DNA from: Penium margaritaceum
Lineage: Eukaryota > Streptophyta > Zygnematophyceae > Desmidiales > Peniaceae
DNA length: 64,000 bases
NCBI GenBank assembly: GCA_023375785.1
Contig: SZWC01001553.1
Span: 152,444-216,443, forward strand
Direction of reading: 5' to 3'
Part shown: positions 34,330 through 46,246 of the stretch, one piece after another
Position numbering within the stretch: the stretch's first letter is position 1
Layout of the letters: every line of letters starts with the position of its first letter
Made by a program: the position numbers and the translations under genes
Notes under the pieces: model-generated
Database searches by the model: none
The model's input: the letters and a program-made list of their open reading frames with translations, nothing else
Told to the model about the DNA's origin: nothing

Positions 34330-37300
34330 CGGCTCCGACGGCCAATGACATGGTTTGAAAGCTGGGTTTGCAGACAGAACTAGAGGTGTTTGAAGGAAAA
34401 ACCGGGAGATTACAGATACAAAGACTTCGGACACCACTACCACTCCAAGTGGGAGACTTGCAGGATGTAACAGTCTGGAGGTCATGTCTAGTGAGTGATC
34501 ACAAAATGATTCTCGGACGAGATTTTTTGTGCCAGCACAATCTGCAAATTCACTTGAATAGTGGCGATGTCTACATGTAGATTAGTGATGCCAAGTGATA
34601 AATTTGGTGTGTGGTTTGAAAGACGACAACGGAAACAACAGAGGTGGACACAACAGAAAATGATGCAGCAACCGGAAAGGGACAACCTGTGCAATCGATA
34701 CCACTCAACCTGGCCAAGTAATGTATGCAAGGATGGACTCGTGCGTGGCTTGTACATCTCAAGCCAATGGAGGAAGCGGAAGTGGGAGCAGCTGAATCAT
34801 CGGTGTCATTAGCCTCATCAGCGTCATCGGCCTCATCGGCATCAACAAAGCTCGCGATGGTTCCCGAGGAGTTCGCACCTCTCATCAGAGAGTTTGCAGA
34901 CGTCTTCCCCAATGAACTCTAAAAAACCTTACCACCTCAACGCAACATCAACAGTCGCATTGAACTAAAAGTGGAAAGCCGACCCACAGTTCGAGGAGCC
35001 TATCATGTGAGAAAGCACGAGCTAACCGAGTTCAAAAAGCAACTCAACGGGATGCACTGTCAAGGATGCATCCATCCATCCACATCACCATACGCCGCAC
35101 TGGTACTATTTGTCGAAAAGAAAACTGGAAAAATACAGATGTGCATGGACTACCACGCGACCGATGCCACCATGAAGAACCGATACCCTCTTCGCCATGC
35201 CAACGAACTTTTTGACCAACTCCGAGGAGCGTACAATTTCACCAAAATCAATCTACGCAGTGGTGATAATCACTGCATAGAAGACATGTGGAAGATACCT
35301 ACATCGAGAAAACAGTGTTCCAAATCCGCTACGGGCATTTTGAGTTCACGGTCATGTCGTTTGGACACAGGAACGCCCCAGCAATGTTCATGGCGGTGAT
35401 GAACAACATTTTCCGCCCGTATCTCAGGGATTTTGTCCTGGAATATCTCGACGACATTCTGGTCTACAATCGCACCCTGGAGGAGCACAATGTACATCTC
35501 TTAAAAGTTCTCAAAGTTTTACAAACAGAGAATTTTTTAGAAGACTCTCGAAGTGCGACTGCGGTCGCCGTTCGATCGAGTTTTTGCGTCACGTCATCAA
35601 CGAAGGATGGATTACCATGGATCCGAAAAAGGTGGCAGCAGTCTCTGATTGGCGGATGCCGACCAACGTCTGAGATGTTAAGGTTTTCCTTGGTTTCTAC
35701 AATTACTACCGGCATTTCGTGTAGGATATGCTCGAGTTTCAGTGCCTTATTGCGACCTCACTCAAAAATAAAATGAGTGGCGATGGGGAGATAACAAACA
35801 AGAATTGTTCACCGTTATGCGGAACGCTCTGACCTTGGCGCCAACCCTACGATTAGCCGACCCAACGATCGACTATGTCATGGCTAAAAATACCTCCGAA
35901 CGAGCCATTGGCACGGTACACCTACAAGGTCACGACAATGGAGAGCAACCAGTCGCATACATGTTACGAAAGTTGTGTGGAACAGAAATCAACTATGATG
36001 TATACGAGAAGGAGCTGAAGCAGTACACACATTTAAGACTTGGCGGTGCTGCCTTGATTGCCGCCGATGCATCGTACACACCGACCATCATGAACTGAAA
36101 TGTTTGTAGACACAGTCGAACCTCAGTCGAAGTCAAATCCGATGGATGGAGTTCCTTGAATCCGGGTTCGACTATGATATTGAGTACCGGCCAGGCAAAA
36201 CCAATTCTGCACATGCACTCAGCCGCCGATCAGACTTGATTGCTGAAGCAACGAAACATCAACTGTAGTGAGATCCGTATCACAAGCAGCTATTCATACT
36301 TGGCTATGACCAGCATGGTGGATACGACAAAGCCATTTTTTGGTACGACACACCCTATTGGCAGCGACGATTCACTCGCCAGGTGGTCATTCCCCCCACG
36401 ATGAACTCGAATGCATGCTTCTCAAAAGGTGTCACGACACCGGTCCAGGTGGACATTTTGGAGAAGACAGGATGCTGAAAAATCTGGCAAAGTACTACTC
36501 TGGAACAAGATGCAAGCCGACGAGGCCAACTTCTGCAAATCTTGTGACACGTGTCAGTGTCACATAGCACACGGCCACCCGGACACTACAGCCACTACCC
36601 ATTCCGACGGAACCGTGGACCGACATCTCATGGGCTTGGTCATTAGAGTACAAGTCACACCTAAGGGATATGACACAATTATCGTGGTTGTTGACAGGTT
36701 TCCCAAGATATCTTGGGTTACTTTATTCCGACATCAACCACCATCACTGCCAAAGGAACAGCACGACTGTTCATAAACAACATCATACGGCTACACGGCA
36801 TACTGATAACCATCACGAGCGATAGAGATGGTCGATTTACCAGACGTTCCTGGTGAGAACTGATGACTCGTTATGGCAGTCGGATCCAGCTTTCAATGGC
36901 GCTCCACCCTCAAATGAACGGCCAGGCCGAGCGGGCCAATTGGATGCTCAATCAACTTCACCGAATATTATACAGAACACACGGAATTGATTAGGCAGTA
37001 AAAACGTCCAACTGCCGAACTCACATTGAATTTGGTGACTTCCATTGCAGCGGGTAAAATTCCATTCGGAGTAGTGTAGGAAACTTTGCCGCCACACCCA
37101 CCCAATTTTATAGCCAGAGTAACATTCACTCGGTGAAAATCCAATGTCACGATTTCTCCATTATCTAGAACAAACCATATTAGTTGCTTGCAAAGACACT
37201 AGTGGAGATGAAGCAAGCAACGGAACGACATCGAAGCGACGATGTATTCGCTGCTGGCAACAAAGTTCTTCTCAGCTCGAAAAATATCAAACTCCATGGA

Positions 37301-37500
37301 GCCCACTGTTTGAAGCTCATACCTCGATGGTTGGGCATGTTTGAAATTGATTACATGCAGATCCCCGTGGTTCTGCGACTCAAATTCCCCAATACCATGC
37401 AAGTTCACCCGGTATTCCATATCAACAGACTCAAATACTACGGGAAATTGGCAAGAAATCCCCCGGCACGGATGTTCCCCCCCTCCTCTTGTACACGTGG
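34330..37500 (+). pseudogene. gypsy-2 protease, RT, RNase H, integrase remnant
   Basis: Protease C-terminal part about 34340-34580 (MILGRDFLCQHNLQIHL). Ser-rich linker about 34780-34930. RT about 34960-35700 (PYAALVLFVEKKTGKIQMCM, RYPLRHANELFDQL, FTVMSFGHRNAPAMF). RNase H about 35800-36240. Integrase zinc region about 36400-36560 (RCHDTGPGGHFGEDRML). Integrase core about 36580-37000. C-terminal part about 37170-37450 (NKVLLSSKNIKL, IPRWLGMFEID, HPVFHINRLKYYG). Gag is almost entirely missing. Many breaks. Confidence 0.85.
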
Positions 37501-37660
37501 ACGAGGACGCAAATTACGTCATTGAGGAAATCCTCCGTCATTGACAATTTGGCAAGACAACGGAATGTCTTGTTAAGTGGCACAGCTACGATGTCGTGCA
37601 TAATAGCTAGGAATCCTATGACAACCTTCACGACGTTGACCAAGGGATCGACAGATACTA
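37495..37660 (+). pseudogene. gypsy-2 chromodomain region
   Basis: After integrase, the phrases VDEDANYVIEEILRH and then VKWHSYDVVHNSW and YDNLHDV occur. Together they resemble the Y-x-V-E-x-I-L...VKW-x-x-Y...W-E-P...N-L pattern of a chromodomain, which in plant Ty3/gypsy chromoviruses is fused to the integrase C-terminus and thought to guide integration to chromatin. Decayed. Confidence 0.65.
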
Positions 37661-37716
37661 TCGCCGTCACCGAGCCACAGCTGTATACGCACCGCGACGG
37701 CTAAAAGGGGAGAAAG

Positions 37717-38268
37717 TCTTACGTACCAGACGTACACGAGTCCCTGATAATCCTGGTGGGCATTTATGTCCTTACACAAATAGCCCACCGGATGTTAAGA
37801 GCTCAATTTTCACTCTGATGATTGAGGGTAATTCGACCAATTGCCCTCGTCCTCTAGTGACCATTTGCGTACATTCTGACAATGTTGACTGCTCTCAAGA
37901 AGCATCGACAGAAGTGTCACGAACTTTTGGATGAATTCTTGTCACATCGAGATATATCAGGATTTACAAAGATGCATCTTGCATCTTTGCCGTCAATCTT
38001 CGAAGCCCCCCGATTCCTCGGCGGAGCTTCTCAATCCGACCACTTACGGCTCGACTCCACACGTGTTGCTCAACAAGTGACTTGACGGCCCCGACTACGT
38101 CTCATCCGTAAACTCGACACTTGTTTATATGTGTTTGATTATTTTGACACTTGTCATTGAAGTACATTTACCGCTAATTAGAAATTGCTTGAGTGTCCCA
38201 AATTATCAAACCTTATTCTAACTCACAACTCATATGTGTTCACCATCTACGCTGTGTTCGGCATAACA
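37717..38268 (+). repeat. gypsy-2 3' LTR
   Basis: 552 bp after the purine tract aaaaggggagaaa. It starts tcttacgtaccagac (degenerate against tgttatgtaccagac of gypsy-3) and ends gcataaca. It supplies the uninterrupted version of the site occupied by MITE-1 in the 5' LTR. Confidence 0.87.
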
Positions 38269-38273
38269 CCAGA

Positions 38274-38638
38274 GGTGTCGAAAACCTTATTACAAACGGT
38301 ATTTATATTTTGATACATTTTGTTAGGACTCTTTACGGTGCTAGAATTCTGGAGGTTGTGCATCGATGTTCTTGAAGCCCTCGAATTCTCAACTACGTTT
38401 CTCAAAACATCCACTCATGATGCGACACCGTACACGTCACACGACTTGAGCGTCCAAGACTCCAAGAATTTCTCATTCTTTTTTCCCCACCTGTACATGT
38501 GCTTCCGCGAGAACCAACAGTTGTCATCGAAGTACACCTACTTCTACTTACAACTTACTCAAGTGTTCCATTTTCCCAAATCGTCGCTCGCTCCGGAAAA
38601 TCTACCTATTCACCATCTACGTTCCGTTCAGCATAAAA
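38274..38638 (+). repeat. gypsy-4 5' LTR, right segment
   Basis: Continues the LTR interrupted by gypsy-2. cagaggtgtc...acctt is the counterpart of cagaagtatcatgacctt in the gypsy-3 LTR read in sense. It ends near cagcataaaa and is followed by a primer-site-like tggtatgatagc. The left segment is about 24640-24684. Confidence 0.7.
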
Positions 38639-38759
38639 CTTGGTATGATAGCACAAAGATGTTGGAGGGGCAAACAATAACTTTACTCTTACGCAACCTT
38701 GTACAAATATTTCACCCATATCTGCCTTTCAAAATATCCCATACCTTGCAATGACGACT

Positions 38760-40020
38760 GTAAAAGGAGCAAGCGCATTCGGTGAAGAAATGTGATAACG
38801 CGACGAAGACTTTGTGGATGGAAGGACAGCAGCAAGCGATTCAAGACGCTCTCCAAGCTGCCACGGCAGCAGTAGCGATGGGCTTCAACGTGAACGGTGT
38901 GTTACCAGTGACCCCGATGGCCTATTCAGTGATGGAACCCTCGGGGTTGACAAACCCCTCGCCTACGTCGTTGCCCATCGAAGTGACACCTGGCGCAATG
39001 GAAGGAGGCACTGGCTGACGAGCTCAATAATGAAGACATGTAATAGAAGCTTTTTGGACTCGAGAACCTCAACAACAATTTGCTCTCACGTTGGAGAGCT
39101 ACGGTTTCACCCGTGCTGGAAACAATGCTCACGGAGAGGAACAACCAACTCTTCAGTGAATCTCGATTCCAGCCGGCACTCACCATGCCATTTGATCCTG
39201 GATATTGTAAGAAACCAACGGTGCTACAAACGAGTTTGGAGGCGTACTTCACCGCTGCCGGGTCAACAACAATAGAAATTTGACCTCATAGCGTCGATTT
39301 CGCGTGACATGGCATTGCGTTGGTGGTCCGATCCCAAGGACATCCAAAGAAAATTTGAGACCGGCGGAGCTCGCTCAACGGCCCACGCGACCACTCTTTC
39401 ATTGTCGACTAGATGTGTTTTGCCTCACTAGAGGATCAATCTAACGTGGTAAGATTGTATGACTCCACCAGAGGACTTGGACGACTTTGCACGTGCCATC
39501 CATGCACACTTTGAAAAGTTGAATGAGAAATGTGACACATGGTGCAAGCTCCAACAATGGCATCAACAATCTAGCGTGAGAGAATACACACGGTGCTCCG
39601 AGAAATCATCACCAGTGGTGGCATCACCCCAGGAAAACTATATTTTCACTACAAAAATGGTTCTCAAGCACAACATGTGGCAAGCAATCGCCATGTTTGG
39701 CATCCAGGACGACATTCCGCGAATGGTTGCAGTAGGAGATCACATTGACAGCACCAAAGACAATGCTTGGATGCACGAATCCAACTGCTGGCAACCTTGA
39801 AGCCAGATTTCTTATCGTGGCGATGGGAAGTTACAATTGAATGCGTCCTGTCTCCAATGGAGATCAACGCCATCAACGAACTGGACCAACTTGCGAGACT
39901 TGCGGGAAGTGACGCCATATTTTGTGCAAATGTTGAAAAAGGCAACAGTAGGCCAAAAAAGGGAGAAAAGTCAAAGAAAATATCTAAGAAGTCGGGAAAC
40001 GGTAGAGGACAAGCGTAGCT
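38760..40020 (+). pseudogene. gypsy-4 gag remnant
   Basis: The first stretch reads QQQAIQDALQAATAA. A later stretch, about 39600-39790, has the gag phrase MWQAIAMFGIQDDIPRMVAV, which also occurs, differently decayed, in gypsy-3 (about 61960-62080 on the minus strand) and in gypsy-5 near 42340. A basic Lys-rich end lies near 39940-40010. Decayed. Confidence 0.65.
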
Positions 40021-40529
40021 TGTGAATTCCGACCAATTGTACATCTAAGTGGCTCAAAACACCATAGACAAGGATTCATGGGATTGTGAATTTGGACGAG
40101 AAATACAAGGATGACCAACTGGGGATATTGCTATGAGTAAAACAAAGGGATTGCAGAAGTCATAATACTGCACCGGCATTATTGAATGGGGGGCATTTAC
40201 AGTTTCATCAGTATCGAGATGGTACGGCGGCTAGGTCCAAATACCAAACCAGTGGAAAATTGTCGATGGAAGACTGCACATTTGTTTTCTTTGTGATTCC
40301 CTCCGACTTCCAATCCAGCAACTTCAGGACTTGTTCAATGAGAAACAACAAAATAATTGGCCAAGATTTCATGCATGTACACAATAAAAAAGAAGGCAAG
40401 AGCAGCGGCATAGTCCATATCAACATTAATGGGAAAAGGTGACCTCTTCCTCTTGATCAAACAGAGGAGGACAGAACATATGAAGTTAAAACAACCAAAA
40501 CACAAAAGACACAATATCCATCTCACTTG

Positions 40530-40790
40530 AGACCAAGATGTGCCTCGATGTTATGAAAATCCCTTGATTTCTTGGTGGAGTTCCTTGCGACGCGGCATCG
40601 CTTGACTGAAACATCCAAGACCTCAAACATCCTCATTCTACTTCCTGCACTTGTTTATATGTACCCTTCAGTTTTTTCACTTGTCGTGAAATTACAATTA
40701 ATTAAAATTGCAGCTTAAGTGTCTTATTTTCCCAAGTTTTTTTTCCCATACAACTTCTACCAGTTCACCATCTATGTTTTACTTGATGTA
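40530..40790 (+). repeat. gypsy-4 3' LTR fragment
   Basis: The text cacttgtttatatgt...ttcaccatctatg matches the downstream half of the gypsy-2 LTR. The LTR start is not recognisable, and the end is decayed. Confidence 0.55.
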
Positions 40791-41107
40791 TCGAAAAATG
40801 GGGGTATTTGTTTTGTATCTTCTACACCATGTAAACGCTATAGAAATACAAAAACAGGGATGGAGTAGAATTCAGCTTGAGAACAGGGTGGAGTGAAAAC
40901 GAAATCCACGATTGGAGGCAGAGGAACAGTGATTCTAACAATAGGAGCATATTGATTACCTTCTATCAAACCTAAGAGCTACTTGGTGAGTTTCTGCTGT
41001 TATCTGAACCCACTGGATAGGGCGAGAGGGCAAAGGGGGAGAAGGGATACTTGACCTTAGCGTGGGTGCCACTACCTAGGATTTTCCAGAAGCTTGACTT
41101 TAATGCT
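40791..41107. other. unassigned interval
   Basis: 317 bases with no recognisable gene or repeat, of mixed composition. It may be decayed gypsy sequence. Confidence 0.4.
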
Positions 41108-41239
41108 ATGTCTTTGATGTACATGACTCCCTAGACTCCACACATTGGCACTTTTATCCTTCCATTTTTAGCCCACCACGTGTTCATCTCAACTTTTCAC
41201 ATCAACATGTCGAGGGAATTTTGGCCTGCCATCCTAACA

Positions 41240-41276
<37 letters not shown>

Positions 41277-41351
41277 CCCTGATAGTTGACAAAAATTTTG
41301 TGAACCGTATTAANTTAATACGGTTCACAAAATTTTTGTCAACTATCAGGG

Positions 41352-41401
<50 letters not shown>

Positions 41402-43960
41402 CCCTGATAGTTGACAAAAATTTTGTGAACCGTATTAACATTCTGATATTTTTTAGTTGACTTCTTTAGCACTCCTTGATCATCTTAAAAAACGTGCCTT
41501 GTACATTCTCAGACCCTGAATTCTTAGTGAGGATTCTTGAATTTGTTAGTGACATCGTGACTTCACATGTTGCCATCGTTGATCGACTTGGACCATGATC
41601 ATGTATCATTCGTTTTTGAACTGGTGGACATGCACGCTCAATAGCTTTAACACTTCGTATGTTAACCGTGACTAAAAAGGCTGCCATTGCTAGAGATAAT
41701 CAACAATCATTTGTTCCAAAAAGCTGACTCAACGTTGGAAGATCTATGGAATTCGTGGGCACAAGAAGCAGTGCTCACAGGAGTATTCAACTACTCATAG
41801 AAAACCAAATCTGTCCAGCCTTCCTTGAGCTGTGTGATCTTGTATACTCAAATGCACTGACAATTTGGACGTGGTTGACGATTTTCAAGAGGTATGTCAC
41901 AGCTCATGGGGTCAACATGCACAAGGAAAAGATTGATCTTTTGACCTCCTTTAATATAGGCATATGTTTAAGTTAATGGTTCCATATTGTAAACATCAAA
42001 TGGCAGGAGGAGACCAACAGAGAATGTTCAATGATCCATGAGGACAGTCTTGAATCATTAAATTCACACGTACTACCTCTCAAGTAGATGAATCCAACTT
42101 GGCAAGACTCGTTGACTCCACGTGAAGACAGGACTGAGTTTACATGTATTGTCATTGGAGTTTTGGAAAGTTAAGCAAGAATTATGATAACATGGTCAAG
42201 CCTACAAATTTTCTTTTTCTTGAACTCAAGCGTGGCAAATGATTTTTTGCAAAATCATCAGTTGCAGCAACATCGTGGACAACAAAATACATTTTTACTA
42301 CAGTGATGGCCTCATAGGTAATTTCTAGTGAGCTGTCACAATCTCATTCAAGACGAACTTTTACAAATGATTGCATTAGTTAAGAGAATTGAAAACAAAG
42401 AAAATTTTTGGATTTGGGAACTTAATGGTTGGCGACCTAAAAACCACACTTCTTGCTACGGTGGCCGAAGTTTCCGCTTTTCCAAGACCTCGAATTCGGT
42501 GGAAGTTTACATCGTGCAACGTCAAGATGAACAACTGTGTTGGACTTGTGGAAAGGCTAGGAATACTTCAAAAGATTTGACATGTCAAAAATGGCAGAGC
42601 TAAAAAAAACAATCAGAGGAGCCAAGAACTGATAGAGTGCAAAAGTAGACGAGAGAGCTTTTCTTCAGAAAGATCCATGCCGCTTGATAGCCCATGTGAA
42701 CGGCTCACAATGCTTGTGTTGAGGATAACTGAGAATGCAATGTTTGACAAGATGTACAAGGATAACCAACCGATGATACTTATTGAGGATGTAACTAATT
42801 CTTTGTGGAAGTCATAGTATAGTATGTGCGTCATGGGACAGAGGAGCTCCGTAATCCCATGCTAGTATCTATTTTTATTTTAAGACCGAGACATGGGTAT
42901 TGTACGCAAAACAAATGTGGACAAGTGACAAACTATGTGAAGTTTTAAGCAGATTCACCAAAAGCAAAGAAAGCTTTGCAATGTGGTGATCTAGTGGGCT
43001 TGTTGAAGGAGCAATCACAAAGTCGTCCTCGGGAAGGAATTCTCCAATCACCACAATCTGATATTGTGAACATAACTAATCATCAACTGCACAATGAGCC
43101 CAAGCATGAATCATGCGTGTAGATTTGGTAATGATAGCAAGAAAAGCAGGAAAGTATCAACTAACTCAACAGCCTTGTCAACCTCATCAGCGTTTTTATC
43201 CACGAAGTTGATTTACAGAGAAGTTATCGTTGGATCAGGCTATTAGGTGGCAACGTGGAGGAGATACATTCTAAAATCAATACGTTCACTTTGATTCCAT
43301 GTTCATGCCGCTTGAACTCACCAACGCTCTGAAAACAATGATGGAGACAATAAAATTTTGAACATGTCTAGTTTTGGTGAATTTTTTTGGTAGACATCTT
43401 CTCATTGTTCATTCTTCCATTATGGAAGGGCTCCAGGTTTTGTATACAAAAGTTTTGAGGGACAAGCTCCAAATATTTATTTCATTATAATGTGAAGTGA
43501 CCTTCAGATTTCCACAAAGGAGGTTGCGACCCTCCACGCTCTGGCTGACCGGTCCTTGGTCAACTCATCAAACGGATTGTCCCTTTATGAGGAAGGCACT
43601 TCAGCGTGCAGGTGCCTCCCAGAATTCTAGATTTATGTTGAAAATTTAAGAGAACCAACAACATCCAGGTGACTCTTATATTCATGTCAATTACCTTCAA
43701 CCTCTCAACCTCCCCATGTAATTACAAAAATACGTACGTGGTTATGGAACTCCCTAAGTGTTCATGCAACCACGCAGGTGGTTATGCAATAACCGTGCAA
43801 TTTTGAGTGATGGATCACTTGAGGTGGTAGAGTAGGGTTGACTCATCTCTCCACAGAGTCAGTGGATGGATCTCGTTAAGTATATCTTTGATTCAGATGT
43901 CATGTACCAGCCTAGAAAAACAAATCTGCTAGAGGCTCTTCATTGGCAACTATGTCTGAA
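41108..43960 (+). mobile_element. very old Ty3/gypsy relic, gypsy-5
   Basis: Recognised only from scattered phrases in the right order. There is an LTR-start-like stretch at about 41108-41180 (gatgtacatgactccctag). A gag phrase LLQMIALVKRIENKENF follows near 42365, then a zinc-knuckle-like CWTCGK...CQK near 42540-42590. A protease-front phrase (DKMYKDNQPMILIEDV) lies near 42745. The linker resembles the Ser/Ala/Thr-Lys phrase of gypsy-2 near 43170. RT is seen as MPLELTNALKTMMET near 43305, and the RNase H end as WMDLVKYIFDSDVMYQPRK near 43865. Breaks are too many to count. Both borders are approximate. Confidence 0.6.
41244..41399. repeat. (TA)n runs and inverted repeat around an unresolved base
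   Basis: A TA run (41244-41274) and a 39-base stretch lead up to one unresolved base at 41314. The reverse complement of that stretch and a second TA run (to 41399) follow, and then the stretch appears again forward (41400-41440). The mirror symmetry around a single N suggests an assembly join at a TA microsatellite rather than real sequence. Confidence 0.8.
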
Positions 43961-44904
43961 AGCTGAAATAAATGATACATGAATCAAACAAGACCCAAAC
44001 AATTAAAGTGAATATTCACACGTGGCTACGAGTAATTTGATGGATATGACAAATCAAATTTATAGGTTAACTTCCTAGTCCTAATATGCATTAGTTATGG
44101 TAATTCAAACATATTGTCATTGTAACACCAAGCAAAGAAGCACAAAGCGTCTCAGAGGCAAGGCACAATTCAACAAAAACTCAAAATGAATAGTTTTGTG
44201 TGTATTGTGCCCTTTGAGATTTTCTATGTGTTTTACAGGTGGAGCCCATGTAAAACATAAATCCTTGTAGTTTAATAGGGGATTTTTGCTTAAAAAACAA
44301 AAGAAAAATGGGTCATGGCTTGATGGATATGGAGACATTTCTAAAATGCCATTTGTACATTTTCATCCTTTCTGCCACCGCACTCAAACTCTTCCCCAAA
44401 TCACATTAAATATTTTTGCATGGACACATGCTGGTTCACGCCATAGCAAGGCCCAACAGGTTTCCATTCAACGCATGGGAAGTGTTGGACCCCTCATGCA
44501 GACCGCACACAATCCCCCCACAAATAATCACAAAATCCTTGATAAGGGGGCTTGTGATAGTTTGCCAGAATTGATGAAGTCAGCAGTCCAAAGCAGCATG
44601 CATGTCATATCGACCTGACATAAATTTTGTGTCAAATGTTACGCTTGGACACAAACCAGGAAAATGACATTTCTTTGACCCACTAAGGACATAATTGTCT
44701 TAACTTAAAGTTATGAGCACAATTGGGGCAGATAAGTAAAATTTCCTTATTAATATCAGGTAACGTTTATTATTTAGATAATTGTGACCGTGCTCCTTGC
44801 TTGTGAGTTTTGACTCTCTTGCCTTGTTTTGTACCTCGATTTGATATTGCATGTATGTAGTATGGATGAGCTGATGTCGCATAACCATCGGACAATCATA
44901 CACC
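43961..44904. other. unassigned AT-rich interval
   Basis: About 940 bases without a recognisable gene. An imperfect inverted repeat (tatgtgttttaca ... tgtaaaacata) lies near 44225-44263. Open frames are short and unlike any family I know. Confidence 0.45.
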
Positions 44905-46246
44905 CCGTTATTCTGGGTTGGTAAACACAGAAGTGACCTATTGACTCTTCTCACACACAGATCGATGCAGGTCACGGGCACACATGGAGCTCTGAGACAC
45001 TGCAAGAATAAATCTGTATCCTCCCCCTCCACCCCTTCTCCTGGCATAGTCATGTGTTGAAATTTTGGTGCGCCTGGGCATTTTTCACAGTTGCACATGG
45101 CACCACCAGATGATGTTTATTTTACTTCCACCATGCCTGCAAAATGAGCACGGTCTACTGGTAGCACTAGTGGCGCATCCCACTCCACCACCTCCTCAGC
45201 CTGTACTAGTCATCCCCGTTCCATCACCATTATTCCGGTTGCCTACAACACTGTTGTACCTTAATACCCATCCCTGTATCTTGGGGGCTGGCCTCTTGGG
45301 TTCGGCGGACTTGCTTTCTGTGCTCCCCTGTCTAGACCCTACACCCTGTCGATGTGGTTCCATTTTGGTTCCCCACAGCACGAGTCATCCTCAAACATCA
45401 TCACCCCTTGCCTCCCTCAGGACGAGTGCCATTTTGACGCCGTTCTGTCCCACCTCGTCCATCAGCATCATCATCATGACCAGGGAGGTGAGAGTGTTTG
45501 AGGTTGTCATGGGTCACTAGCGTGCGAGTTCAAGGATCCTTCATGGATTTCTTCCGGGGGTGTTCAAGGCTGCTTGCTCTTGGATGTTCTGTGGATTCAG
45601 GATTGGAATTATGCCAGTTTGCCTCGCCGTCTTGCTGCCTGTGGTCAACAGTTACCTCCCCGCTCTGCAACTTTTGCTTTGAGTCGTGTCCGCCCTTTAT
45701 TTTGTCTTGGTTGGCTTATGGACACTTGGATCTAGTGCCACCCACCACATGAAATCTTGCCGTGCATTGTACATTCCCTTGGTCCTATTGGCTCTGTGTG
45801 CTTTACGCGAACGGATTTCTATCAATTTTTTCTTCTTCTTAAGGGTGTTTATATTGTCTCCTTTATTAGTCCCATTGAGGAGTTGTTTCGTCCTGTCATG
45901 CTTTATGTGCCTACCCTTGGGATTAGCCTGCTCTCTATTATGACGCTTGATGACCAGGCATGGACTTTCCCTCCAACCATGGCATCCCCTTTGTATCGCA
46001 CCGCACCACTAGCCATGTCCTTCTCTGAGGCACCTTTTTGCTCAAGTGTGCCACTATCGCCCTTCTTTATGTTACAGTCTCTATCCCTTCCATGCATGGA
46101 CAGATTCTTCGCTGTCATTTTTGTCATGTTCACACCGTTGTGACTGACCACTTGCTGTGCACATAGCCTGTGACTGGTGTGGATGCCTCGATGTTTCCTG
46201 CTCCGTGTTCTACTTATTTTCTCGACTATGGTAAGGGGAGAATTCA

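Larger units (their letters stand above)
24685..38268 (+). mobile_element. Ty3/gypsy chromovirus-type LTR retrotransposon, gypsy-2
   Basis: Span includes nested insertions. The 5' LTR starts at 24685 (tgttactttccagac) and ends at 34060 (ggtataaca) because a MITE and copia-5 lie inside it. The 3' LTR is 37717-38268. The inverted ends are of the TGTTA...TAACA type. The flanks cgaga (24680-24684) and ccaga (38269-38273) differ by one base and are the likely target-site duplication. The inside order is protease, RT, RNase H, integrase, chromodomain; gag is mostly deleted. It is broken many times. It is inserted into the 5' LTR of gypsy-4. Confidence 0.87.
24640..40790 (+). mobile_element. Ty3/gypsy LTR retrotransposon, gypsy-4 (old, hosts gypsy-2)
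   Basis: The outer layer of the nest. A left LTR piece (about 24640-24684, with ttcgaccacttt) and its continuation (38274-38638) match successive parts of the gypsy-3 LTR and are separated by gypsy-2. After a primer-site-like tggtatgatagc (38641-38652) come gag (about 38760-40020), a protease-like part (about 40180-40440) and an LTR-like end (about 40530-40790). RT, RNase H and integrase are absent, so it is a short internally deleted relic. Many breaks. It is older than gypsy-2 because gypsy-2 is inserted in it. Confidence 0.72.

Noticed and set aside
41180-41472. Tyr-Ile repeat proteins
   Set aside because: They are translations of TA microsatellite runs around an unresolved base.
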